64,000 bases of DNA from Albula goreensis. Its lineage: Eukaryota; Chordata; Actinopteri; Albuliformes; Albulidae. The translations under genes were made by a program, and so were the position numbers. Under the pieces are notes generated by a model that was not told the DNA's origin, searched no databases, and saw only the letters and a program-made list of their open reading frames with translations. This document shows positions 48,101-60,485 of this stretch, piece by piece; position 1 is the stretch's first letter, and every line of letters starts with the position of its first letter. The DNA lies in contig CM040742.1 of assembly GCA_022829145.1 (NCBI GenBank), forward strand, positions 6,011,538-6,075,537. Direction: 5' to 3'.

Positions 48101-50067
48101 GGAGAACCCTTTTGGAGGAGGTTTCTGTTCTATTAGGCCCTATACACTCTTAATAAGATAAATGACTAAAATATGTCTGATGTAAAGTAAGAGCCTGCTG
48201 TAAGAACAGAACACGACCTATATGAACTGGGCATTTTTATCTATGTCGAGATCAAAAGACCTTTTTAATTGCTCCTTCCTCATTGACCCTCAAACATAAA
48301 GAGGTCTGCTTTTATTTCGTGTACCATCTGAAGGTCCTTTGCGAATGCTTTAAACAAACATTTTCTGACCCATTCTCTCCTTAGTCCATATTAAACCCTC
48401 ACTGATTTTTCTGAATTCTCTCTCATTCTTAGCCTTCATTCAACATCCATTAATGTGTTTGGGTATTTCAGTTGATGATGACTCATAGTAAACAGTCCAA
48501 TACATCATTTCTCTGCTATACAGTAAACCCTCGTATGCCTTTATAGTCCACTCATTTGTTTATAAGCCTTGAGTTTGAATATTTACCTCCCCGCGTTTAA
48601 AAAAACGACCGTCTATGATGTTGAAGTCTTACGTTTGGAAAAAACCGAAGAGCATTCAAATAAAAGTGCTTTGAAATCAGCCGACTCTGGAAGACAACGC
48701 AAAAATAGGTATTTTGTATACAAAAGCCATCACCGCTTGCTCAGCACGCTTATTGTTGCAGTTATCTGAGCAGATTGTCAATGAAAGGATACAGCCAGTC
48801 AATGCTTATTTGAGTGTGTGTGCATGTCTGTGCATTTTATCCACAGCATGTTCTTGTTTTCTTCACGGATAATGCGGAACAAACTCCAGAACCTCCCATT
48901 TACTATTTTATTTTCCTTTAAACAGTACCTAATGAAACAGGATTGCTACTTGGAATGTTACCTTTCACAAAACATGGGTATGTACATCAGTTTCGGTGTC
49001 ACAGTTCAATATGTTTTCAGTATGGCAGTGAAAAATTCCATGTGAATATTTCTTTAATATAGCTTTCGTATAATAACATGTAATGTAACATATGATAACT
49101 TTGACATGTAAATATGGTGACATAGTCTGAAAATAAAAAAAAAAGAGCGGTGCATAAAGACGACAAGCTGTCTGTTCCACTAGCCCTTTAGGCTCATGGG
49201 AAAATACGTTTGTTTTGATTGCCGCTGGCTTAAGTCCTCTCTGTATTTTGCTGACATGAAGGAGCCTTCAAGATCTGAGATTTTAAATAGCAAAGAGATA
49301 GATGGACTCAGTAGTTAAACAAAATGAAAATAGCAAATCCTTATTTCCCCATATCTTCAATCAACCATGTAGCTATATGCATAGTTTTGAGTCTTTTTGT
49401 ATGGAGGCATAGCCAAAGGAAAATTTACTTGTGATGCTAGCAATTTCACATGCTGCGTAGACATTGGCTAATATGAACACATGACACAAAAGTCAGCTGC
49501 CCCAACAAATGAACAGAATTCGTCACCCAGGTCATCAAGAGGGACGATTATTCAATTGTGGTTTATTATATACTGTATAAGCTATGGCAAGCAGTTAGCT
49601 ATGAACCTCAGAAAATGTGGTTTAAAGCTCTGAAATTCACTGATATCAGGATACCCTTGTTGCTTGGTGAAGCTCATTTCAATTCAAATTTGAGCAATGA
49701 AAAGCGACACAAAAAACCCACACAAATAACCATAATAAAGAAATAGCTCAGGAAGTCCAGCGTAAATCAAACAACATAAAAACCCTCCCTCCCCAGCTGG
49801 CACAGCCCTCTACGCTACTCTTGGTGCTGATCTGCTGGTTTTTTAGGAGGACGTTGCAGTTTTATTCATTTTTGTATCTCCTCTCCCCTTATCTCTGTCA
49901 ATGCATGTAGCTCATTCCGTGCATTATTACAAGTTAGCTGCATAAAACTCAAATGTGGTTTCATATATAATTCTGCAGCAAGAATGACTCAGGCAGAATG
50001 CATTTGATTCACAGTGCGGAGGACACCATGGGCCCTGCACCAAAGGTTTATATGAATATATAAACCA

Positions 50068-50373
50068 CCGGGAGAGGTGGAGGGAGGAGCAAGCTCCTCA
50101 GCTCCTCCCACTGTACTGCTGTCAGTCTCCTGGTTCCCTCCCTCAGCCTGTAGAAGTAACTAGAGCTGAAACAGCAGAGGCCTCACAAACAGGCAGGCTC
50201 ACCTGAGAGTGATTTCTAATCAACTCAGCTGTGGGCATTTGCCTTCAATTAGGCCTTCTATTTAAACACAGCCTGAGAGGCTGTAGGGACTTTTTTGGGG
50301 TTTGTGTTTTGGTGTGCTGGATGGCTCTGCTGTTTTTGTGTTTCTGCTCTATTTTGTAGTTAGACCGTTTGTG
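50068..50373 (+). repeat. Unclassified interspersed repeat, copy 2 (left part)
   Basis: It matches 2228-2510 closely, beginning CCGGGAGAGGTGGAGGGAGG and continuing through GCTCCTCAGCTCCTCCCA, AACAGCAGAGGCCTCAC, ACAGGCAGGCTCACCTGAGA and a TATTTAAACACAGCCTGAGA block. Differences are mostly single bases and one- to three-base indels. The match fades after the TTGTAGTTAGACCGTTTGTG region, so the right part present at 2500-2640 is missing here. Confidence 0.85.
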
Positions 50374-50459
50374 AACATCATGGAATCATTGAGAAAATCT
50401 TGCACATACGTTTCTCTTGAGATATAGTTCACACAAACGGCATTGTGCTGAACAGCCTG

Positions 50460-50880
50460 GGTTATGAGTCAGTCCCCGCTAACTCTGCTTTCATATGCAA
50501 GCTCCGGCTTCTGGAGCTCCCCTCTCATTAGCTGCTCTGTGGAAGCAGAACTGATCTGAAGTCAGAGGCTGTGCCTCATTATGTCACATTTCTTAGATGC
50601 TGATTCTTCTAATCAAGCACCCTGTTGCTAATTATAGGCCTTTCTTGTGTAAAGGTTATGAATTGCTGATTTTCATGGTGCTACTAAATCTTCCCCACAC
50701 TTAGCATACCCTGGGCTAATTAATACTGACAGCTGTGGCCTAACAGTCCAGCCGCCAGATCTACTGACAGCTACGCTGCAACAATTAATTACCAATGTTT
50801 TTGGACCTACGGGCCACTGTCATGTTGCTGAGGTTGAGTAGATCTTGCAAATGACACACTCGCCTTGCAATGAAATGCCA
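50460..50880. other. Candidate conserved noncoding element
   Basis: A homopolymer-poor, mixed-composition stretch with clustered homeodomain-type and other binding motifs: CTAATTATAG, GGGCTAATTAATACTGACAG, ACAATTAATTACC and TGCAAATGACA. It differs from the low-complexity AT-rich DNA around it. It lies directly beside repeat copy 2. Conservation cannot be judged here, so this is an inference from texture only. Confidence 0.3.
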
Positions 50881-51657
50881 TACATACATATTTTTATGTT
50901 TTAATTGAATAGCTTATGTTGAGCTTCTAAGTATGGAAAAACATGAACAAGCTCAACAAAAAAAAAATGTTTACAGAAAACAAATTTGATGGCAAAATTA
51001 GGATGTGGGAATGATTATTTGTTTTTCCCTGCAGATTTTTGAACTTTAATTAACACTATATATTTTTTAAAGTAATCGAAATACAAATTGTATACATAAA
51101 TATACAGTTTGCAAGCTAGCCAGTTTGTGAATTTTATTTAGCAACACTGCTAAGCAATGTCTCATTATTTTGCATTTTTGCTACAAAAGTACAAAAGCAT
51201 AAGAGTCTAATGCTTGTGTTTTTGCATCAGTGTGACATTGATAAATCATAATTAGCATACTACTTCCAACTTTATATTCTGGTGTTTTTGGAACTCTAGA
51301 GTTCTGCATTATGGAAGCCGTATGCAAGGACCAACCCACATGGTCTACAAATCCGTTGTTGAGTTAAATAAGTGTCAAATTTAAAAGCTGTGAACAACCA
51401 GCATTACCACTGCCACACAATCTTGAGTATGTTAATGTTTACAAAACACCTAGAGGCCCCTGCCAATTGCATTGTTAAAATGGGGTGTGAATGAATTCAC
51501 CCCATTTATTAACTTCAACTTATCAGTGCTCAAACACCTGATATTATACTTTCGCTGCCCAAGTTTTTTTTTTTTATCTTCTTTAACGCAATACACACTG
51601 TAGTTCATAAATCAGGAGATACACTTGTTTGTCACTCACAGCAAATAATATGAAATA

Positions 51658-51661
<4 letters not shown>

Positions 51662-51702
<41 letters not shown>
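51662..51702. repeat. (TG)n microsatellite, about 20 units
   Basis: A pure 41-nt TG tract. Likely length-polymorphic. Confidence 0.97.
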
Positions 51703-51705
<3 letters not shown>

Positions 51706-52604
51706 TCTGAAGGTGTTGTGACTGAAGGTAATGCCTTTGGCATGGGGTATGAAATCCCTGTTAGGAGCGAGCAGCTCATTGAATGAGAGAGATTTATGCT
51801 GCGTTACACAGACTGCTCACTCTATTAAGTTTAATTGGTCGGGGTTGCACAGCTCCTCATCCTATCACGGACATAATAACCATGGTGAAAAGGGAACATT
51901 ACATAATTTGTTCTACGGGAAATATTGCACAGATGTATATTTCAAACTCACTGAAGACACACATTTGCATGGGGTTGAAAAACACAAACAAGGAAATGGT
52001 GTGCTTAAATAAAGATGTGTTTACGGAAGTTTTGGGCCTCGATTTTGTCAGGATGTGTGTGTTTTCTTTAGGTCCCAGATACCTATGGGAAGATAAACCA
52101 TAACTTGTGACGGACTGAAAATGCACAGTGAACATGTTATACAATGATTCAACCTTACAGACAAATCCATAGTTTAAAGCAGAAGAAGTAACAGACACAT
52201 TAAGAACAGTGCAAATGGGGGTGCAATCAGAAGGGGTCAAACAATTTTTTCCTTACAGAGGAATTTTTTGTACTGTACAATTTGAAATATTTGTCCCAAG
52301 ACAATTAAAAATATATACTTTTTATTCTTGCACACTAAATCGTCTTAAAATAATGGGTTTGTATTTATTCTTAGGTTTGTTCAGCATATGATGGATATAT
52401 TAGCTTGCAAGTGTGCTGATGGAGAACATTGACAGGATAACTACATACACGAATAGTACAAACATATTATATGAACATAAAGCAAAACTATGATCTTGAG
52501 AACTTGTTTTTAAATTGGCCACCTGGCTACCTGGTTAGTTTATTTGTGAATTTGCTCAATCAAGCAACAGGACTTTCTGAACAAATATCAGGTGACCGTC
52601 CCAC

Positions 52605-52690
52605 GTCGTGGGGGTTAGGGGCTCAGCCCCAGGCCCCACTAGGCGAGCAAAGTGAGCATGTGAGCGTAGCGAAGCGAAGCAAGGACCTTC
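52605..52690. other. GC-rich block of unusual composition
   Basis: CCCACGTCGTGGG (a 13-nt near-perfect palindrome) is followed by GGGGCTCAGCCCC (another) and a GCGAGCAAAGTGAGC, GCGTAGCGAAGCGAAGC series. Such sequence is unlike the surroundings and resembles the GC-rich ends of some repeats. A further patch, GAAAGCCGCGATGTAGGAGG, lies at about 52861-52880, so a larger decayed element of roughly 300 bp is possible. Class unknown. Confidence 0.35.
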
Positions 52691-55600
52691 AGCTAGGATG
52701 TTCAGTGGGGTGCTGTGAGCATTTTAAACAGGCTGGAGTTCTGCGCTGTCCAGTGCTCAAATGGTAAATCAGTTTCAAGGGACAGTTATATTTTAAAAGG
52801 GAGTTATCCCATAACTTAATTGTTTGTTGCCAACACACTGAAAAATCGAACCTGTGATGTGGAAAGCCGCGATGTAGGAGGGTCACCTGTATGTCATAAA
52901 TATGGCCAAGAAAGTGATATGTATAATAGGAATAGTTTAATGAAGAATATTCTTTCTCAAAATGTTCACATTTGCATCATCAAAATATGTTCTTGACCAT
53001 ACAAGGCATTGCAATTCAATTATTCCAGAAAAACTTGCCTTAAGTTTCTGTGCGATATAGCTTGCTTTTGGCAAGTTTGGAGAAGATACCACTGAATAAA
53101 ATACAACCTAGAATACTGCTCACATTGTGCAGGGTTTACCTGGCCTGATAAACCCTAAGGCTGTCTGCTTAAGTGTTTTTGACTGCCAAATATGAAAATG
53201 TCCTAGTCAAAAATGCTCATTCTGTGAGTATGAAAAGCTGCGAATGTGTCCATAGCAGTGCATGTGGAAGTGCATGATGTACTTACGCTTATATTGTTAC
53301 AAAATTCGATGTCCTGTTTGAAATACATGTATAATTTATCTTTCATTTATCTCGGTTGAATGGACCATTGTATAAATTTGCTAAGGTGAGCTTGGGCCAG
53401 TGAGAGAAAGTGAGGAAGATGAATTAGTTTGCATGTGAGGAAAGAAGGTCTGTCTCCGTGCTCATTCACGTGTATGCATATACATGTCATGGGGAATGAT
53501 GTCGAAAAAACATTAATCGATGAAAAGGCTTGTTACTGTCATGCTGGAGATTGTGACATTAGTTATTGTTAGCTAGAAAACTAAGTCAGTCCAACATTTC
53601 ATTAGTCCAGCAAAAATTAGCCGACACCAGCTATGTTTCAATCAGAGTCCACCAGGGATAGGTCTATTAACCATACATTCTGTTCCTTCCCCCAGACGTC
53701 TTTGCTAATTAAGTGTCTCAAACGCTCAGGGAAAACCCTGAATGGGTAGTTAGAATCAGGAAACCTTTTATGGAATTCCAGTGTCATGGGATTACATCTA
53801 CAGTATAAAGAAATAAAGGGATAAAGCGCACCCCACAAGAGTCACTTAATGGCCTTATCAGATGGGAAGTGTGTAAATGGTTGTGTGTTTGTTTGTGTGT
53901 GTGTGTGTGTCTAGCACACATGTTTTTTTTAGATTATAGTTTTACAATGTAAGTAAATGATTGGTTCAGGCTTGATTTTGATCACTTAAAACACTCCTAC
54001 CACCAGGGCAAGTTTCTCAACACAACCGCCATTAACAATAATCAAACATGCCTGTCTCTCTGTATAGTAATGTTTACAGCATGTATGAACAGTGCAAAGA
54101 GATGATAATCAAATATAATTAGTTTGAAAGTATATTTTGTGCTTTAATAGATTTGAATTAAAAAAAAAAACAAATATGAATCAGCACTGGAAAGTCTCTC
54201 TAGGACCTTCTGTTTTCATAAGATTCACAGTGCATGGACCTGGACGGAGGCCAGTGGAGAACAGGCCTTGCACGTTCTTGGTAGGTAATTTGTAACCATT
54301 TGGGTTCCGCTGACACAAAGAGCCATGCTTCTGTTTGACCAGCATACAGAGTTTTGTTCTGGAGTTGTTTGGGCTGCCTTGAAATATCTGTATGTGATTT
54401 CTTTTGGTATTCTGCTGCCATTGTGGGTGTAGTCTGCCTTTGTGACCATGATTTTGTTCCTGGGAATTTCAGTTATTGGAGTTTGTTCCAACAAATGTTT
54501 GGGTGAAGTATTTTCAGACAACCCCTCATTCGAATACCTCTACCGGCCAATACGATTTTCTCCACAGGGATTAAATTGCCACGTACCTTATCTCCCATCA
54601 TGCACCCTGCTTACAACATCCCTCCCTCTCCCCATCTCCACCTTCATGTCTACTTACTTTCTTATGTATTTCTATTTCTCTGCTTGTGGTCCGGTGGGGG
54701 GTTCACCTCATCCAAAATTGTGAGGTATGACGCTGTCCCCTTGGACACCAGGCCCAAGATCACATGTCTGTATTGATATATAACTTGCCACATCACAATA
54801 AACTCCTTCCAAAAGCATTCAATGTTGTCAGGAAATGAATTTCTTTCATGACCTGTCTTGTCTTTCATATTTGTATTGTGACTTAAGTTTAATCCAGTTG
54901 AGAGTTGTATTATTTAGACTAAGGTTTATTTGTCAGTCTTCTCATTCTTGTCAATAAATTAAAATAGGACAGGACTGAGAGAAACATTTTCATAACATCC
55001 TCAAAATGGAACTCTGTATTCTCGAAATATACTACTTTTTATGGGGAATGAATTGACTAAAAAAATATACAGACCACATTCTCATGATGAAATACTTTTA
55101 ATTATGTTAAATATTGAAGTGTTTACATTTCTGTATCATAGATGTTGCATATTTTGTCATTAATAGTCAAAATGGGCACTCTTTCCATTAATGGATGTTG
55201 GGATTCATTTAGAGAAACAAAAGCCCCTTGCTATTACAAACACAGTCGAGGTAAAGGCATGTGTGGACAGGATGTATGCACCAAATTTTCATTTTCCATC
55301 TGTGCCAATGCAGTCCTGCAGGAAGGATATACTTTATTTTCTACATCCAGAGCGACAAACGAACAGTGCCACAGAAAACTAAACCCTTTTAAAGTAAATT
55401 CAAACTCCAAAATGTTCTGTATATGCAGTTTGGTGACAAGAACGAATGGTTCTGGGATTATTAAAAACCTTCAAACTGACCTTAGATAAATCAAATCCAG
55501 GTTATAAACGTTGGTGTAATTCAATGTATCATCACTTGTCTCTTATGAAATTTCTCTCTTTCTCTCAGATTTCAATAACGCCATTTATGTGAACTGCAAG

Positions 55601-57199
55601 GACGGCGATTCTATGAAGACACAGATGGGTCACTCTGCAAAATGTCATATAATTTATATGCTTGCCAATTATATTTGGTCCTCCAGCCTCTTATATACTA
55701 TACAAATAAACATATGAATGAACAAATGAAATACAAATTAACATTCCTTCTCTGTAATTATTCAGCAGAAACATCAGTTAAAAAGCTATAAATTAAAAAT
55801 AACTCAAATTTAGGTACCACTGGTGTTGCATAGCTCAGGGTTATCAATTAAAACTTAAAATATTAAAAAGTATCAGTTTGTAATATGTAGTGTCAGAGAG
55901 ATGGTCACACCCTCAGAACCCAGTGTAAGAACAAGTTTGTAATTAAATATGAACTCAAAAGTCCAGGGAATTTTCTGCCTTATTTTATCTGGAACAATCA
56001 CTTTGAATAAAACAACAATGTGGATTAGACTTTTCATTAACTTGCAGATCCCTTTAGGCGAAATAAGTTTACTTCAGTCTACCATACTGTACCATTTCTT
56101 AATGAGGTTGTTTCCATAAACACACACAGTGAGAATTAACAAGGACCATTATAGCAGTAGTCTAACACAGGAAAGTCCTTTGATATAAGCTAGATGATTT
56201 TATTGACCAACACGTTTTATTAACATTCGTCTACCTGGTTTTGCTTCCTCTCCTAATTTGGAAAACCCGGCTGTATGCATAATCCTGTCCCAGTCATTCT
56301 AACAGCCTCCATAAATTTGCATACCAAGCTCACATATCCTGTGGCAAGCCAAAGGGATGTAGCCAATCACTGCGGCTTTCCAGTCTGCAGTCCACCAGCT
56401 GAGCTGCGCTGTCATTGCGCTGTATTTATGCAGCTTCAACAGCCAGACCGCGGGTATCCAATCGACCATGGGGTCAAGAAGGCAGGCGACATCCTGATAA
56501 CAAAATCCCTCCTTCCTCAGGTGAAGCTATGGTCAGTTATGCATGACGGGGCTACTGGACACAGGTAGCAGTAACATGGCCAGGGTTAGCTTCTGGTCCA
56601 TAGAACTTTCCTTAGCACTAATGAATACTTTATATTTCTGCTTATAAAGTATTAATTTGAAAAAAGACTTAAAACCTTAGAGATCTTAGCGTAAGAATTG
56701 ACTACAATTGACCAACTAAATCAAAATGTCCTTGTATGTCAAACTACAGAACATAAGCAGTTCACCATTCTCACATGAAAAATCGACTGAACTAAAGGAA
56801 CTGCGCATTGAACTCAAATGTTATAAATGGACAGTGCCAAATACTAAGCAAGTGTGAGAGTCTGTCTTACACCCCACAATTTAACCATTCTCTTTGGAAG
56901 TGCATCGCACTAAAACACTTACCCAGTTGGGCATCTATAATGCTTGGTGGCTTCTCTGTAGGAAAGAGCACCTTCGGGGGTCTAGTAGTTAGTAGAGCTG
57001 TAAGAGAAAACAGGAGGCAGGACATGAAAATGGGGGACTACCTTCTATCTCTTCATAGGTGGCTCAACACTTCAGTCAACAAGAGAGCTAAGTGGAAATG
57101 CATTTCTCACAAAGATGTTATTTTCGTGCCAGCCTGGTATTCTACAAAAGTCACACAAAACGACCTCCCCATACACAAAAAATGTAGGTATGCATGGAG

Positions 57200-57221
57200 C
57201 ACACACACACACACACACACA
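57200..57221. repeat. (CA)n microsatellite, 11 units
   Basis: A pure 22-nt CA tract. Confidence 0.95.
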
Positions 57222-58059
57222 AGTGAGTACATGCGCACACGCCGAGCTCATGGAATAATGGAAGGCAGAGAGGACTGTAGATGAAGAACTCTTGAGACTT
57301 TTACGAGTATTCTAATAGTGGGACTCTTAATAAAGCGTGGGACAGAAGAGCTGTCACATCGCGCGCCACTTTGATGAAAAGCACGGTGGATTAATCACAC
57401 GGTTATCCAGAGTGATGTTCCAAAACCCACAGAAAGCACTTGTAAGCTTGCAAAAAAAACCATTTGATCGTACAAAGCCCATTGTGAGATGTAACAAGGA
57501 CATATAAATGTTATCTCTGTGGTATACAAGAGAAAGTTAAACTTTCACATAAAGACTTGGCACTGACATATTCATTTTTTGTCAGATGTGGGTTCAGTGG
57601 TCTTCCCCTACCCAAAATGTTAAAGGAAATAAATAAAATTACCAATAAAAATTGGTTGGATTCCCTGAGCCTCTATCCTATTAGGATTTTATTTTCTTTA
57701 GAAACAATGGCAAGTTTATTTTGCGGATTTCTGAACTCGCAAAACTGTTTCGTGATGACATTTATGATTAATTAGTTTAATGGAGAGTCATTAATTCAAG
57801 GGCAAATGATTGAATGTAGGCTTTTATTTACATTGTATCAACAACCGGGCTTATCGTTACATGATCAGAAACATCACAGCAATAAGGTATACTCAACATG
57901 TCCCTCGCATATTCTAAAACGAAAATACCTCCCATAACTCTTAACGTTACCATCACATCAAGGATAGGGCGGAAATTGCATGTCATGAAATATCTTATCT
58001 TTTGGCCCTAGCTAATTTACTCTTTTCTGTCTCTGAATCAGGCAGAGGGGGAGGGAGAG

Positions 58060-58440
58060 GTGAAGCAGGGACCCCTCATCCATCTTTTAGAGTGGGGGGG
58101 GGTGTGTGTGTGGGGGGTCCCAGCTGCAGCCTTGCCATGCAAATGAAAGCTATCATTCTTGTCATCCTGAAGCCACTTAATATTCTTCCGCCAAATGGAC
58201 CACCTTCCCGCGGCCCCGCACTTCATCAGCGCACCTCCAGACGGACCCCCACTGTACCTCCAGCCCCACCTTGCCGGGCTCTGTGCAGGACCAGCCGTTC
58301 GGCAGCCTGCCCACCAGAGAGATAACACCCTTTCTGACACGTTACTTAATTATAAATAGACCCTTTATCCTTCTTTAGCAATATTAATGACGCTCGCATT
58401 AATATCCTGAAGTTTAAACGCTACCTTCCTCTCTGTCTGG
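58060..58440. other. Candidate conserved noncoding element with POU octamer
   Basis: It contains ATGCAAAT (58137-58144, a perfect POU octamer), TTAATTATAAATAGACCC, AGCAATATTAATGACGCTC and GCATTAATATCCTG, with a CpG-bearing centre at 58207-58300. A G-rich run lies at 58092-58117. The mixture of homeodomain-like sites and GC-rich core resembles developmental enhancers. Conservation could not be tested. Confidence 0.3.
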
Positions 58441-59849
58441 TGGCTGATTCCCCCAGAGTAATAAAACTTTGAAATGAAACCAAACATTTAATGAGGCTGT
58501 GGCAGGGTGTCTCCACCCATGCTGTCAACAGGGTAATTACTGGATCCATAAGTTCATGACGAAAATATTGAAGAGGCGCACTTGTCAGGACACAAAAAAA
58601 GACAAAATACTGGAGTGATGTATGTAAATCTTTTTTGACTAATAAGAAGTTGTCTGTATTTCACAACAAAAAAAAGGTTGTGTAGGAAGTATGAAGACAT
58701 CATTAAGAGGAAATACGTGTGGATCCATTGGGAGGGATTATTGTAAGTTTTGTCTTTTGACAAGAACCACACTCCACCAAGCTCTTATGATCACTGAACT
58801 GATTTCAAAGAGTCAATCTCTCACATTATAACTTCCTGTTATTTTTATATGCAAATGCAAACCCTTTCCCCTTTTATATTGCACTTTCTTTACTGGAATA
58901 TTGCATCCACAGTTATGCAGATGGCTTTGCTAAACAACAGTCAAGTACGAATTTGCATATATATAGGACATCATCTTTAGGAATTTGGACGAATGCCAAG
59001 TGAGCATTAATTCTTTTTAATAACCCCAATAAATGATGTGCATATGTGTTTCAAAGCCGTTCAGTTAGCTATACGGAAAATGTGGCTCCGAGCCATGTAT
59101 TATGTACGGTTCTATTCTTTTTCTAAAATGTTAAGATTATTTAAATCTCTCTCTGTTCAGAAAGTGATAAATGGAGTAAACTGGCATCGTTCCTTCAGAA
59201 GGCTGAAAGTATTTGTGTCTCTCCATCACAAACAAGGAAAATGGCTGCCTTGCGAACAAAAAAAAAAATTGAATTATGTAACTATACACTTCTATTCTGG
59301 GAAATAAGTTACATCCAATTGGTAAAAGCAGAAATATTCTCAAGTCACAGTAATAGAAGACAAACATTTTATATCTTCAGACTAATATTTTGACTGAAGT
59401 GATTTTTTTTATAATGTCAAAAAATTGACAGTCCACTGATCAAAACCACATTCACTGTAAAATATGCATTCAAAGGCAAAAACAAATATATGAAAAAATA
59501 CAACCTGATGATCTATTCATTCTAAAATAAGGCTAACATCCTGTACAAATTCATCCTTTATTACCAGTATATCCATGATGTAACTCTTTTAATACATAAT
59601 GGAAATGTGTGCCTTAGCTATAATGTGAGTAATATCAGTGTGATGTGATGTTAATGGCATATTTTCTTGCATAGATTTTGTACCCTACTGTATCAAAAGT
59701 GTAATATGAAAATTGTGTGACAATACACAAAAGTTGGTGATGCATTATGCATGTAGACTATTCTGATTACCTGCACAGACAATGAATGAGTGGCATATAC
59801 CGGAAGTCACATGTGCAAAGTTAAGGGGGTATGACTCAATAAAGTTATG

Positions 59850-60485
59850 TCAGTAAACCTGTCGCTTAGTTCTGTTTTTTTTTTTTTTTCATTTTGTGTT
59901 TTCTTGTTTTCCCCCATCTCTGTGCCATGTGCTTGTTTGTTTCCCTCATGTCTTTGTCCCGCCCCCTTGTTACCACTTTATTGTTTTATTGATTCATTGT
60001 TTTTGGATGATCTGTTTCACCTGCCCATCAGCTCACCTGTTCCCTGTTTCACCTCATTAACTGTTGCATTTATATCCCTGGTGTTTCTTTGTTCGTTGTG
60101 AGTTCGTCTCTGTTGATGTGTTCTCAGTCATGCTACCTGCCTGTTCTGCCTGTTCTGCCTGTTCTGCCTGTTCTGCCTGTTCTGCCTGTTCTGCCTGTTC
60201 TGCCTGTTCTGCCTGTTCTGCCTGTTCTGCCTGTTCTGCCTGTTTTACTGATTTTTTGGATCCTGATTTCACTCTGATTGCTGTGTCTGCCCTGTTATGA
60301 CTTTGCCTGTTTTCCCTACCTCGTTTTTGGATTGTGTTTTGGTGCTGTTTTCTGTGACTTCCTGGTTTGACCCATGCCTGCCTTTGCCAATGTTTTTGGT
60401 TTTGGACTTCATATTTGGCTTTAATAAACTTCGGTTTATTTCACTCCTGTCTGCGCCTGAGTCCATACTGTACCTTGACAAGTTA
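59850..60485 (+). mobile_element. LTR-like element, copy B (solo, intronic)
   Basis: Same order of blocks as 28607-29150: GTTTCACCTGCCC, the ATTTATATCCCTGG TATA-like box, GTGAGTTCGTCTCTGTT, TCATGCTACCTGCC, then AATAAACTTCGGTTTATTTC and CACTCCTGTCTGCGCCTGAG at the 3' end. The centre is expanded by the 9-bp repeat at 60140-60244. No internal retrotransposon coding region is adjacent. It is antisense to the il1rapl2 intron. Confidence 0.65.
60140..60244. repeat. 9-bp minisatellite, 11 perfect copies plus a partial
   Basis: CCTGTTCTG is repeated without error eleven times from 60140 to 60238, followed by a decayed CCTGTT. Because 9 is a multiple of 3 every frame stays open, giving spurious VLP, CSA and EQA peptide repeats on the two strands. 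There are no spacers, so it is not CRISPR-like. Confidence 0.97.

Noticed and set aside
54200-54521. Minus-strand frames of 98 and 73 codons
   Set aside because: The peptide is moderately protein-like but matches no family I know and there are no splice sites or flanking exons to support it; it may be a decayed repeat.
60140-60244. CRISPR-like array
   Set aside because: Units are contiguous 9-mers with no spacers in a vertebrate genome.
60057-60300. Frames encoding repeats of CSA, VLP and EQA
   Set aside because: Produced by a 9-bp minisatellite whose unit is a multiple of three; no other coding evidence.
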